From an uncultured Prevotellaceae bacterium (GTDB taxonomy: Bacteria; Bacteroidota; Bacteroidia; Bacteroidales; Bacteroidaceae), in NCBI GenBank assembly GCA_902784615.1, contig CACZVN010000002.1:95321-159320 (forward strand): a DNA stretch of 64,000 nucleotides, read 5' to 3'. Positions 1 to 7,371 of the stretch are shown in pieces (the first letter of the stretch is position 1; each line of letters begins with the position of its first letter). The notes below the pieces were generated by a model, which was not told the origin of the DNA, searched no databases, and worked only from the letters and a program-made list of their open reading frames with translations. Both the position numbers and the translations under genes were made by a program.

Positions 1-3
1 TTT

Positions 4-876
4 CTATCCTAAGTATTTCATCAGAATACGTGCATGGCCGCTGTCGTGCAGCTTGGCGATGCTCTTCTCACGGATCTGGCGCACACGCTCACGTGTCAGG
101 CCCATCTCCGCTCCAATCTCTTCCAGACCACGCTCCTGGCATCCGATGCCGAAGCACTCACGCACGATCTTCAACTCACGGTCTTTCAATACACTGCGCA
201 GCACATTCTCCAGGTCCGAGGTCAGCGACTCGTAATCCACCTGTTTGTCGGTACGTGAGTCGTCGCCTGAACTGAGCATGTCTGCCATCGAGTTGTCATC
301 ATCCTCTCCGAAGGGAGCGTCGATGCTCATGTGGTGGCTGTCTGCCTTAGCGGTCTGTTCAATTTTTGCCTCATCAATCTGAGTCAGTTCTGCCAGCTCT
401 GTCACAGAGGGGCGGCGCTGATGGATCTGCTCGAAACGGTTGATCTCCTGATTAATCTTGCTCAGGGCTCCGCTCTGGTTCAGCGGCAGGCGCACGATGC
501 GGCTCTGTTCGGCGATGGCTTGCAGGATGCTCTGGCGAATCCACCATACGGCATAGGAGATGAACTTGAATCCGCGCGTCTCGTCAAATTTCTCAGCGGC
601 CTTTACCAATCCGATGTTGCCCTCGTCGATCAGGTCAGTCAGCGTGAGACCCTGATGCTGGTACTGCTTGGCTACGGAGACGACGAAGCGGAGGTTGGCT
701 GTCACCAGCCTTTCCTTGGCACGCTCGCCTTCCGGACCACCCTTGCGGATAGCCTGCGCCAGTTCGATCTCCTCATCAATGGTCACAAGGGGCTGACGAC
801 CAATCTCTACGAGGTACTTGTCAAGTGCTTCACTCGATCGATTGGTAATGCTTTTTTGAATCTTTAATTGCCTCAT
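4..876 (-). CDS. rpoD: RNA polymerase primary sigma factor RpoD (sigma-70 family)
   Basis: Housekeeping sigma factor that directs RNA polymerase to the TAnnTTTG promoters seen throughout this window. 290 residues, the short Bacteroidetes form lacking region 1.1 and the long non-conserved region. Region 1.2 lies at about residues 15-45, region 2 at about 50-125 (motifs NLRFVVSVAKQY, DEGNIGLVKAAEKFD and YAVWWIRQSI, the -10 recognition and core-binding helices), region 3 at about 130-205, and region 4 at about 220-285 with the -35 helix-turn-helix (LTRERVRQIREKSIAKL). The start is 29 bases below a caaaggta (minus-strand TACCTTTG) element. Transcribed alone on the minus strand. Family knowledge: sigma-A of Bacteroidetes recognises -33/-7 rather than -35/-10 boxes. 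Identity is very secure. Confidence 0.97.
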   Translation of the reverse strand: MRQLKIQKSITNRSSEALDKYLVEIGRQPLVTIDEEIELAQAIRKGGPEGERAKERLVTANLRFVVSVAKQYQHQGLTLTDLIDEGNIGLVKAAEKFDETRGFKFISYAVWWIRQSILQAIAEQSRIVRLPLNQSGALSKINQEINRFEQIHQRRPSVTELAELTQIDEAKIEQTAKADSHHMSIDAPFGEDDDNSMADMLSSGDDSRTDKQVDYESLTSDLENVLRSVLKDRELKIVRECFGIGCQERGLEEIGAEMGLTRERVRQIREKSIAKLHDSGHARILMKYLG

Positions 877-904
877 TATTCTCTTGTTACTCTGAAAAAG
901 TGCG

Positions 905-912
905 CAAAGGTA
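905..912 (-). promoter_or_regulatory. rpoD -7 promoter element (TACCTTTG)
   Basis: The minus strand reads TACCTTTG, matching the Bacteroidetes TAnnTTTG -7 box. It is placed so transcription would begin about 20 bases before the rpoD start codon. No convincing -33 TTG was pinned down. Confidence 0.6.
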
Positions 913-1007
913 CTAAAAAAATCGATACGTTGTTATCCGACCTCCGCATATTTAAATGTATTTAACATCTCACACGCTTACATATCTCAGATTTTATTCC
1001 TATCTTC

Positions 1008-1034
1008 ATCACACGGTGCCAGGCACGGTGTGAT
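1008..1034. repeat. Palindrome, 13-base arms, in the rpoD upstream gap
   Basis: ATCACACGGTGCC, one base, then GGCACGGTGTGAT: arms complementary with one mismatch. It lies between the divergent-facing ends of rpoD (upstream side) and the MuiA-like gene (3' side). A related fragment (gccaggccccgtgtg) occurs at 1126-1140 next to the stop of the MuiA-like gene. No T run follows, so it is not a typical terminator. It may be a small dispersed palindrome. Confidence 0.5.
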
Positions 1035-1143
1035 TTGAAACCACCAAATCTTTACGCCATTATATTTTAAAAAACAGAGGCGGTCAATATTTTAGACCAC
1101 CTTTGCTTTCTCTGGGCACATTGGAGCCAGGCCCCGTGTGCCA

Positions 1144-3054
1144 TCATTCCACAACCAGATGACGGCTCTTGGGGTATTTTACGCGATACTGTATGATGAA
1201 CTCACGCTGCTCGTTGGGTTGGAGCTGTAGTTGCCATACAACGATACCTGTTGACTTGTCAAGTTGCCCACCGCTGAGTTCCTCGGTTGTAACGGTAATG
1301 TTGGAATTCTCTGATACAGGAATCTGATCCTGAAGGGTGAGCGAAACGGCTTCTTGGCGACTGTTCTTAACCGTGATACGCCAAGTCATGTTCTGCTCTT
1401 GACTTGAAGCCAACAAGCGACGAGTAGAACGGGCTGATACTTTGGTGCGCTGAATGCGGATACCGTTATCTCTGCCTAATGAGAAATGCAAGGTGTCGTT
1501 GGCTACCGTTGGGTCAAGAATGGTCTTACCTATAAACGAATTCTCGAAATAAACGTTGGCTTCGCCTTCGAGCAGACTGTGTTGCAGCCAATCGGTGGCA
1601 TCGGCTATCAGGAAAGCATCTTTATCAGCACGTGGGATGCCAAGATATTGATAGGTGGCTGGCAACTGATAGCGGGCAATCTCGGTTGTAGTGGTCTTAC
1701 CATCGGAGGACAGTGTGAGTGGCTGCTTGATGTCGAACTCGTAGCCGAATTGTGCCTTCTGCTCGTTAACGGCAATCAGATCGCTCTCGGACATTTCCTC
1801 ATCCTTTACGATTGGAGGCGCCTTATAGATATCATTCTGTTTACGACTGGACTTTCCCTTCCCTTTTCCGCTGACACCATAGCCAACGACAACCACTTCC
1901 TCCAATGTAGTATCATCCTCCTTCATCCTGACATTCAGGGTTGAACTGTTAACACTACATGTCTGACTCAAATATCCGACGTAAGCGAATTTGATCTGGT
2001 TTTTACCACGAGGTAGGGCGATGCTGTAGTGTCCGTTGATATCAGTAACTGTACCAAGGCTTGTGCCTACAACCATTACAGAACATCCTATCAAGGGTTC
2101 GTCCTGCTCATCGAGTACCACACCTGACACGCTGCCATCGGTGGCTAACGCATTGTCATAACGAGGAGCCTGCTTACCAAAGTTGAGCCAATAAGTACGC
2201 AATTCAGGAGCAATATTTGAAAGGCTGGGGTTGGCTGATGAGAGGGTTACAGGTATGTTGTTCCATTCTTCTTTGGTTTTCTGGAACATGTGAGCCTTGT
2301 AGGATAGTTGTAGCGGCTGGCCGAGTCCATCAGAGCGAAGGTCGTAAGTGGGATACCAACCAGCATTTTTTACATAATAAGTAAGGTCGAACTCTACTTT
2401 GCCAGCTTGAGGCACTTGCAATTTAAGGTCGGCCTCGATGATAGATTTCAGCTTGAGGTGAGCAATCGAATCGACCGTCTTTTCCTGTTTCTCGCGTATA
2501 TCAGCGAGTTTGGCAAGTTCCTGGTCGATGGCGATGACTTTCTTCTTTAACTCAAGTGTTTCTTGGGCATAATAGTTATTGAGCTCTTTGATGTTTGCCA
2601 ATGGAGTAACTGCGGTACGACTACCCGTCGAGCAATTGGTTTTTACCAACTCTAACTGGGCGTTAACCACTTCTAACTGGGCCTTCAGTTCGCGTTCTTT
2701 TTCGTCAGTCAACTTCACCAGTTTTTCTGCCTCACGCAACTGCTTGATGCGCTGCAAACTATCAGGATGTATGGTTCGATAGTTAACTCCAAGCACGGTT
2801 AGTTTTCCACGTGCCTTGATCTGCATACTCTTCACGTCGGTATAGGGCGAGAGGCCGGTAAAGGTTATCACCTGCTCTCCAGCCAATAGGTTGGCGCTAT
2901 GGGCGCGTTCTACCTGGGCACCATTGGTAAACACCGTTACATGCTTAAGAGTTGCTGTAACCTTCTGACGATTGGTACTCACCATCGTCTTTTCTCCATT
3001 TGCTGCAGTCACCATCATCAGTGCCACAACCATCATCATTATTTTTGCTTTCAT
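1144..3054 (-). CDS. MuiA-family (DUF4139) protein with inserted carboxypeptidase-regulatory domain
   Basis: Secreted protein of 636 residues of the mucoidy-inhibitor MuiA / DUF4139 family; molecular function unknown. Signal peptide at residues 1-20; DUF4140-like N-terminal beta domain at about 30-100; charged coiled coil at about 100-205; DUF4139 beta domain from about 215 to the end (DLTYYVKNAGWYPTYDLR). Inside DUF4139, residues about 306-380 form a carboxypeptidase-regulatory-like Ig fold (SGVVLDEQDEPLIG, TVTDINGHYSI, AYVGYLSQ), followed at 387-393 by VVVVGYG, the linker that in SusC-like TonB receptors joins this domain to the plug, then a Lys/Gly/Ser-rich stretch. The gene starts about 37 bases below a caaagata promoter element. 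The family call is secure; the role of the insert is unknown. Confidence 0.85.
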   Translation of the reverse strand: MKAKIMMMVVALMMVTAANGEKTMVSTNRQKVTATLKHVTVFTNGAQVERAHSANLLAGEQVITFTGLSPYTDVKSMQIKARGKLTVLGVNYRTIHPDSLQRIKQLREAEKLVKLTDEKERELKAQLEVVNAQLELVKTNCSTGSRTAVTPLANIKELNNYYAQETLELKKKVIAIDQELAKLADIREKQEKTVDSIAHLKLKSIIEADLKLQVPQAGKVEFDLTYYVKNAGWYPTYDLRSDGLGQPLQLSYKAHMFQKTKEEWNNIPVTLSSANPSLSNIAPELRTYWLNFGKQAPRYDNALATDGSVSGVVLDEQDEPLIGCSVMVVGTSLGTVTDINGHYSIALPRGKNQIKFAYVGYLSQTCSVNSSTLNVRMKEDDTTLEEVVVVGYGVSGKGKGKSSRKQNDIYKAPPIVKDEEMSESDLIAVNEQKAQFGYEFDIKQPLTLSSDGKTTTTEIARYQLPATYQYLGIPRADKDAFLIADATDWLQHSLLEGEANVYFENSFIGKTILDPTVANDTLHFSLGRDNGIRIQRTKVSARSTRRLLASSQEQNMTWRITVKNSRQEAVSLTLQDQIPVSENSNITVTTEELSGGQLDKSTGIVVWQLQLQPNEQREFIIQYRVKYPKSRHLVVE

Positions 3055-3090
3055 ATAGGCAAATGTTTAAGAACTTGATTAATTTGAGAG

Positions 3091-3098
3091 CAAAGATA
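3091..3098 (-). promoter_or_regulatory. -7 promoter element (TATCTTTG) of the MuiA-like gene
   Basis: The minus strand reads TATCTTTG, 37 bases upstream of the start codon at 3054, fitting the Bacteroidetes -7 consensus. Confidence 0.6.
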
Positions 3099-3662
3099 TG
3101 CATTATTTTTGTTATCTCCAAGAAATGCAAAGAAAAACATTTTATTGTGATCTACTTTGGAAACTCACCACGCCACATTATTTCTGCTGATGCGATCTTA
3201 AGACCTAACCCAAAGGTTCCAGACACTGTTGTGTTACAGGACTCTGTCCACTGTCCAAACATATACAGATACAGATGAAATGGTAAATCTTTCACGCGTA
3301 CCGTATGTGCGTGCGCGGTACCCGTGAGGATTCTAAGAAAACATCTGTATGAATCTGTAATCTGTATTTTTGTTCTTTCCATACCTTAAAATATTTTGCG
3401 ACAAAGATACAAAATAAAACAATACGTTTGCCGAAAATCCCAGAGTCAGGATAAACCTAAATTCAACAGGAGGCAGAAGGTTGTCCTCCTTAGGGGCCGG
3501 AGGATGTCTTGTGGGAGGCAGTCAACAGGCAGTGAATTTCGGGCAATACTCAATGAGTATTGCAAATTAGTAATTAAGTATTTTTTCTAAAGGACTGAGT
3601 AATTTTCATTTAATACCCCCAAATATTTTTGAGAAAAACTTGCGGGATTGGAAGAAATGGAT

Positions 3663-3670
3663 TACCTTTG
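3663..3670 (+). promoter_or_regulatory. Promoter: TTG (3640-3642), 20 bases, TACCTTTG
   Basis: The -33 TTG at 3640-3642 and -7 TACCTTTG at 3663-3670 are spaced by 20 bases, a full Bacteroidetes promoter match. It is followed by an A-rich leader (aaaactaaaaaattaaaac) ending at the ATG at 3706, without a Shine-Dalgarno sequence. Confidence 0.75.
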
Positions 3671-3705
3671 CGGCGAAAAATTTAAAAAACTAAAAAATTA
3701 AAACT

Positions 3706-4164
3706 ATGAATGAGGAATTTTTGAATCAGGGTCCGGCAGCAATGACTGTGACCGAGGGTATGAAGAATGATTTGCTTAGTGCAGCAAAATGGGCTAAGTT
3801 CCTGTGCATCGTTGGATGTGTGGCAGTGGCGATTATCGTTCTCCTGGCAATCTTTATGATGTTCTTTGGAGCCATGGCATCGAAAATCTTTGCGGGAACA
3901 CCGTTTGGAGCTGCAGTGGGTTTCTTGTATTTGATTGTCGCGGCCCTATATATCTATCCACTAATAAAGGGATTCCAGTTCGCTAACGCCACAAAGGCTG
4001 CATGTCTGTCAAACGATGAGCAGCAACTGGCCCGTGGAATAGCCGGCCTGAACGACCTACTGAAGTATATGGGCGTACTGACCATCATCGTCCTGTCGCT
4101 CTACGTGATTGCATTAATATTCGGTTTAGGCATTGCAGCCATCGGCCTCGCTGCCATGAGTTGA
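3706..4164 (+). CDS. Small multi-pass membrane protein, DUF5362-like
   Basis: 152 residues with a short acidic N-terminus followed by hydrophobic segments at about 28-52, 65-88 and 118-148, and a polar loop (about 90-115, NATKAACLSNDEQQLARGIAGLNDLLKYMG) between the last two. This resembles the DUF5362 family of Bacteroidetes inner-membrane proteins; no function is known and no catalytic residues are visible. It is monocistronic: it has its own promoter upstream and a strong hairpin terminator just downstream (4185-4216). Strong promoter and terminator suggest it is well expressed. The family assignment is from memory of the sequence pattern and is moderately sure. Confidence 0.7.
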   Translation: MNEEFLNQGPAAMTVTEGMKNDLLSAAKWAKFLCIVGCVAVAIIVLLAIFMMFFGAMASKIFAGTPFGAAVGFLYLIVAALYIYPLIKGFQFANATKAACLSNDEQQLARGIAGLNDLLKYMGVLTIIVLSLYVIALIFGLGIAAIGLAAMS

Positions 4165-4184
4165 TAGCTATCGCATATCAGGAA

Positions 4185-4216
4185 AATCCCCAAAAGCTTG
4201 CAGGCTTTTGGGGATT
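4185..4216. terminator. Bidirectional intrinsic terminator
   Basis: Perfect 13-base arms AATCCCCAAAAGC / GCTTTTGGGGATT around a 6-base loop. It is followed by attctttatt on the plus strand and preceded by A residues for the minus strand. It separates the convergent DUF5362-like gene and the GH31 gene. Confidence 0.85.
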
Positions 4217-4221
4217 ATTCT

Positions 4222-6642
4222 TTATTGCTGTATGGTCTGGAGAGAGGTGTCGCCAGGTTTGAAGAGGAGGCCCGTACATGTGGTGGCATCGGCCTTGTAT
4301 GCCTTCAGTTCAATGGCGTTCCAGTCGATCTGATCCGTACGCTGGGCGAGAGGCGCATGGGGAATCAGGGAGCCATCACGAACCAAGATGATGGCAGGGA
4401 TTTCGCCAGCCTCGATGGTCTGGTAGCCGCCTTCATACACCTTGCCGCTCTGGTAGTCTATCCACTTGCCTTTTGGCAGATAGACCATCCGCTCGTTGCC
4501 AGACTCCATCAGGGGAGCCACGAGGATCTGCGAACCAAACATATACTCATCCTCCACGAGCCATGCACCCGGATCCTGCGGGAACTCCACGAGCAGGGCA
4601 CGCACCATCGGCAGACCACGTTCCGTGCAGTCCTTCGCCTGGGCATAGACGTAGGGCATCAGTTTGTACTTCATCTCAGCACAGGCACGGAAAGCATCGG
4701 TAAACGACTCCGAGATGAGCCAAGGCTCCGTAGGAGGTGCACCATGGGCACGGGTATGACTGCTCAGGAAGCCGAAGGGCAGCCAACGGCGATAGATATC
4801 CTCGGGCGAGGCCGTCACAAAGCCACCCATATCATGGCTCCAGAACGAGAAGCCGCTGAGTCCGAAGGAGAGGCCACCACGCAGGTCGCCCAACATACCT
4901 ATATTATTCGTAGCAGCATCGCCACCCCAGTGCAGGGCATAGCGCTGGGAACCTGCCCAAGCCGAGCGTGCCCAGATGATACCCTCGCCAGGATGATTAC
5001 GCTCCACCACCTCCCAAAGGGCTTTGTTATAGCGCAGGGGATAGAGGTTGTGCTCATAAAGTCCGCCCTTGCCACTGTGGTAGAAGCCGTTATAAGGCGC
5101 TGCCTCGCCGAAGTCGCACTTGATGGTAGAGACGCCCTGTTTCATCAGGCCCTCGATCTTAGACTGATACCAACTGACGGTCTCAGGATTCGAGAAGTCG
5201 AGAATGGCATCCTCCACAGGCATGCCACCCGTGGCGTTCACCACATGCAGACCGCGCTCGATAATCTCCGGGAAGAAACGGTTCTTCGGCGTGAAGTAAG
5301 GCAACTGCCACAGGCAGGTGTGGAAACCGTCCTTCGAGAGTTTTTTCAGCATGCCAACAGGATCCTTGAAACGATCCTTGGCGAACTCATAGTCGCACTG
5401 CCAATCGACGCCAAACCAACCCGTGTCGAAATGGATCACATCGGAAGGAATCTTATGGGCACGAAGTTGCTTGGCAATCTCCAGACCTTCGTCCTGTGAG
5501 AAATAAGTGATGCGGCTCATCCACGTGCCAAAGCTCCAGAGCGGCAGCATGGGCGACTTACCCGTGATATCCGTATATTCATTCAGGATATCCTTGGGCT
5601 CTCCGAAGAACACGAAGAAATCCACCTGCTCATCGGCCATAAACAGACGATCAGCGCCAATGTACGAAGCACCAAAGTCGCAGGTGACAGGGGCCGAGGT
5701 ATGCATAAAGATACCATAGCCACGGTTCGAGAAGAAGAAAGGAACAGGCTTATACTGACCATCGGTCTCTGGTCCCTGAGGATCGGTCACACTCAGGTGG
5801 ACCTTCTGGCCGACCTTGTTCAAAGAGGTGAACGACTCTCCACAACCGTAGATACGCTCGCCTGGTGCCAGGAAGAAAACTGGATTCACACTGCGCGAGT
5901 TATCGCTACCCCGTTTGATAAACGAGAAGGGCAACAGTTTCACCTGCGTGGAGTCGTTATCAATCAGATGGCGCGTCTGCGTCAGGATCTTACCCTTCGC
6001 ATCCTTGATGACAATGCGCCACGGGTATTTCTGAATCTCGATCTGTCCATACTCGGTCTTATAGGTGATGGCATTTTGCGACACGCAAGGCGACACACAG
6101 GGACTGTCCCCTGTGTGCGTAGTTTGCGAAGCACTCGGGCGCTCGGCTTTGCCGCTTGCTACCGAAGGGACGCAAGAACTTCCCTCGCGTGTCGCTCTAC
6201 GCTTGAACCCGTCGCAGAACATCACATCGTCAGCATCCTGATCCTTCGGCTCAATAGGCGTCGTCAGCATCCTGATCCTCGCCGTCCTCGGCGTGATAAA
6301 CTCTATCTTGATCTTCAACTCCGGATCATTCTCATACGCAGCATCAGGAAAATCGAGCATCTGCATGCACACAGGCCAGTAGCCATTGAGGTTGAACGCC
6401 TGACGCGGCGACAGCCGATAGCGTTTCCACTGCACCAGTCCCTCGCCCTTCGTCACATCGAAACTCACGAGCGAGTCTGCGAGGAAATAGGTATTCGACA
6501 GGTCGTAGAAGTCTGTTGACATGTCCTTTTGCATACACTGCAGGTACTGGATGCCTGCATTCGTCTGGATCTGGGCCGCAACGGGAGTAATACCACAAAG
6601 GGCACTGATCAAGCCAATCACACTGAAAAGATTCTTCGTCAT
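4222..6642 (-). CDS. Glycoside hydrolase family 31, probable alpha-xylosidase
   Basis: Secreted retaining alpha-glycosidase of 806 residues. Signal peptide at 1-23; N-terminal beta-sandwich up to about 350; (beta/alpha)8 barrel at about 350-690 with catalytic nucleophile D510 in KCDFGE and acid/base D575 in HWGGDAATN; C-terminal beta domains afterwards. The KxDFGE form of the nucleophile motif is typical of YicI/XylS-type alpha-xylosidases, so alpha-1,6-xylose removal from xyloglucan or isoprimeverose-like sugars is the best guess. Oddity: residues about 150-189 are Ser/Pro/Thr/Cys-rich and unlike the family; they are encoded by a 118-base repeat-like insertion (6078-6195) that keeps the frame. 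Downstream of its own promoter (6670-6677, minus), divergent from the kinase-like stub gene. Confidence 0.9.
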   Translation of the reverse strand: MTKNLFSVIGLISALCGITPVAAQIQTNAGIQYLQCMQKDMSTDFYDLSNTYFLADSLVSFDVTKGEGLVQWKRYRLSPRQAFNLNGYWPVCMQMLDFPDAAYENDPELKIKIEFITPRTARIRMLTTPIEPKDQDADDVMFCDGFKRRATREGSSCVPSVASGKAERPSASQTTHTGDSPCVSPCVSQNAITYKTEYGQIEIQKYPWRIVIKDAKGKILTQTRHLIDNDSTQVKLLPFSFIKRGSDNSRSVNPVFFLAPGERIYGCGESFTSLNKVGQKVHLSVTDPQGPETDGQYKPVPFFFSNRGYGIFMHTSAPVTCDFGASYIGADRLFMADEQVDFFVFFGEPKDILNEYTDITGKSPMLPLWSFGTWMSRITYFSQDEGLEIAKQLRAHKIPSDVIHFDTGWFGVDWQCDYEFAKDRFKDPVGMLKKLSKDGFHTCLWQLPYFTPKNRFFPEIIERGLHVVNATGGMPVEDAILDFSNPETVSWYQSKIEGLMKQGVSTIKCDFGEAAPYNGFYHSGKGGLYEHNLYPLRYNKALWEVVERNHPGEGIIWARSAWAGSQRYALHWGGDAATNNIGMLGDLRGGLSFGLSGFSFWSHDMGGFVTASPEDIYRRWLPFGFLSSHTRAHGAPPTEPWLISESFTDAFRACAEMKYKLMPYVYAQAKDCTERGLPMVRALLVEFPQDPGAWLVEDEYMFGSQILVAPLMESGNERMVYLPKGKWIDYQSGKVYEGGYQTIEAGEIPAIILVRDGSLIPHAPLAQRTDQIDWNAIELKAYKADATTCTGLLFKPGDTSLQTIQQ
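6078..6195. repeat. MITE-like in-frame insertion with 9-base terminal inverted repeats
   Basis: Ends are GCGACACGC (6078-6086) and GCGTGTCGC (6187-6195), perfect inverted repeats. Inside are a palindrome at 6094-6117 (CACACAGGGAC / GTCCCCTGTGTG, one bulge) and a segment at 6140-6179 nearly identical to 12493-12534 in another gene. The whole piece encodes about 40 residues (150-189) of the GH31 protein that have no counterpart in the family. It is therefore a small inserted element tolerated in frame. Confidence 0.7.
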
Positions 6643-6669
6643 CGTTTGTAGTTTTTAAGTTTTCTTCTG

Positions 6670-6677
6670 CAAAGATA
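6670..6677 (-). promoter_or_regulatory. -7 promoter element (TATCTTTG) of the GH31 gene
   Basis: Minus-strand TATCTTTG 28 bases before the GH31 start at 6642, in the 93-base divergent gap. Confidence 0.6.
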
Positions 6678-6719
6678 CAATTTTTTCCCATAAAGCATTG
6701 ATTATTTGAAATATTTTTG

Positions 6720-6727
6720 TATTTTTG
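6720..6727 (+). promoter_or_regulatory. Promoter TTG (6698-6700), 19 bases, TATTTTTG; near-leaderless start
   Basis: The spacing matches the Bacteroidetes consensus. With a start of transcription about 6 bases after the box, the ATG at 6736 would be only a few bases into the mRNA. Confidence 0.6.
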
Positions 6728-6735
6728 CGCCAAAT

Positions 6736-7371
6736 ATGAAGGAAAAAAACTATCGACTAACCCGCTTTGACTCTCTTTCCGCCCAGATCGTCCTTTGGGT
6801 GGGAGGATGCTCCCTAGCGACCTTCGTGGTTGTTTTCCTTAGCATGCAATACTACGACCTACCCTGCTTCCCTATCGTCCTTGCGGTCATCAGTCTGCTG
6901 ATACTGTTGGTCGTCTGCTGGCATATCGTCGCCTACTACCTGCGCCCTCTGGGACTGCTCGCCGACTCTGCCCAACGCATGGCCGAAGGACATCATGACG
7001 AGCGCGTGCCCGACAGCGGACATAAAGACGAGATCGGTCAGTTGCAGAACAACTTCGTGGTGATGCAGCACTCGTTGTCAGACTATATCTCTGATATGCA
7101 ACAGAAGCGGGAGGCACTCAGTCAGCAGAACGAGAAACTACAGGCTGCCTACGAACAGGCCAAGGAGGCAGACCGTGTGAAAGAACGGTTTCTCAGTAAT
7201 ATGACAGAACAGATGACCCGTAGCGTAGGCTCCATCACCACACTGACGGAAACCGTCTGCAACGATTACAAGAATCTCTCCAGGGCCGACATGGTGAAAC
7301 TTCAGATCCAGATACTGAACGACACCGAGACCGTCACCCTGCTACTCCAAAAAATGCTCGATGCCAAATGA
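6736..7371 (+). CDS. Membrane HAMP protein with degenerate histidine-kinase dimerisation domain, no ATPase domain
   Basis: 211 residues from the ATG at 6736; an upstream in-frame start would lie above the promoter and is rejected. Two hydrophobic segments (about 14-36 and 43-70) with almost no periplasmic part, HAMP at about 66-120 (LRPLGLLADSAQRMAEGHHDERVP), coiled coil at 120-150, and a DHp-like helix (KERFLSNMTEQMTRSV). Aligned to the neighbour's FVQDMSHQIRTPL, the phospho-acceptor His is replaced by E158. The protein stops before any HATPase domain. Its stop overlaps the next gene's start (ATGA, 7368-7371), so the pair is translationally coupled. It may heterodimerise with or modulate the neighbouring kinase, or be a degenerating duplicate. 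Function is inferred only. Confidence 0.7.
   Translation: MKEKNYRLTRFDSLSAQIVLWVGGCSLATFVVVFLSMQYYDLPCFPIVLAVISLLILLVVCWHIVAYYLRPLGLLADSAQRMAEGHHDERVPDSGHKDEIGQLQNNFVVMQHSLSDYISDMQQKREALSQQNEKLQAAYEQAKEADRVKERFLSNMTEQMTRSVGSITTLTETVCNDYKNLSRADMVKLQIQILNDTETVTLLLQKMLDAK

Larger units (their letters stand above)
3055..3705. other. Intergenic region of 651 bases with divergent promoters and a hairpin
   Basis: Holds the minus-strand promoter of the MuiA-like gene (3091-3098) and the plus-strand promoter of the DUF5362-like gene (3663-3670). At 3292-3303 and 3316-3327 there are 12-base arms (TCACGCGTACCG / CGGTACCCGTGA) with one mismatch. At 3402-3409 the minus strand reads TATCTTTG, 20 bases before a minus-strand 76-codon reading frame (3152-3382) that has no recognisable family; this could be a small transcript, a gene remnant or chance. 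The stretch around 3465-3535 is purine-biased with repeated GGAGG/CCTCC and aacaggaggcag / aacaggcag words. No known RNA family was recognised. Confidence 0.5.

Noticed and set aside
3152-3382. Minus-strand 76-codon frame below a TATCTTTG box
   Set aside because: The promoter match is suggestive, but the peptide has no family, signal or conserved motif and spans a palindrome; not annotated as a gene without comparative support.
4198-5499. Long plus-strand open frame (433 codons) opposite the GH31 gene
   Set aside because: It lies entirely antisense to a well-supported GH31 enzyme, begins in the terminator hairpin, and its composition (Arg/His/Leu-rich) is typical of a shadow frame.
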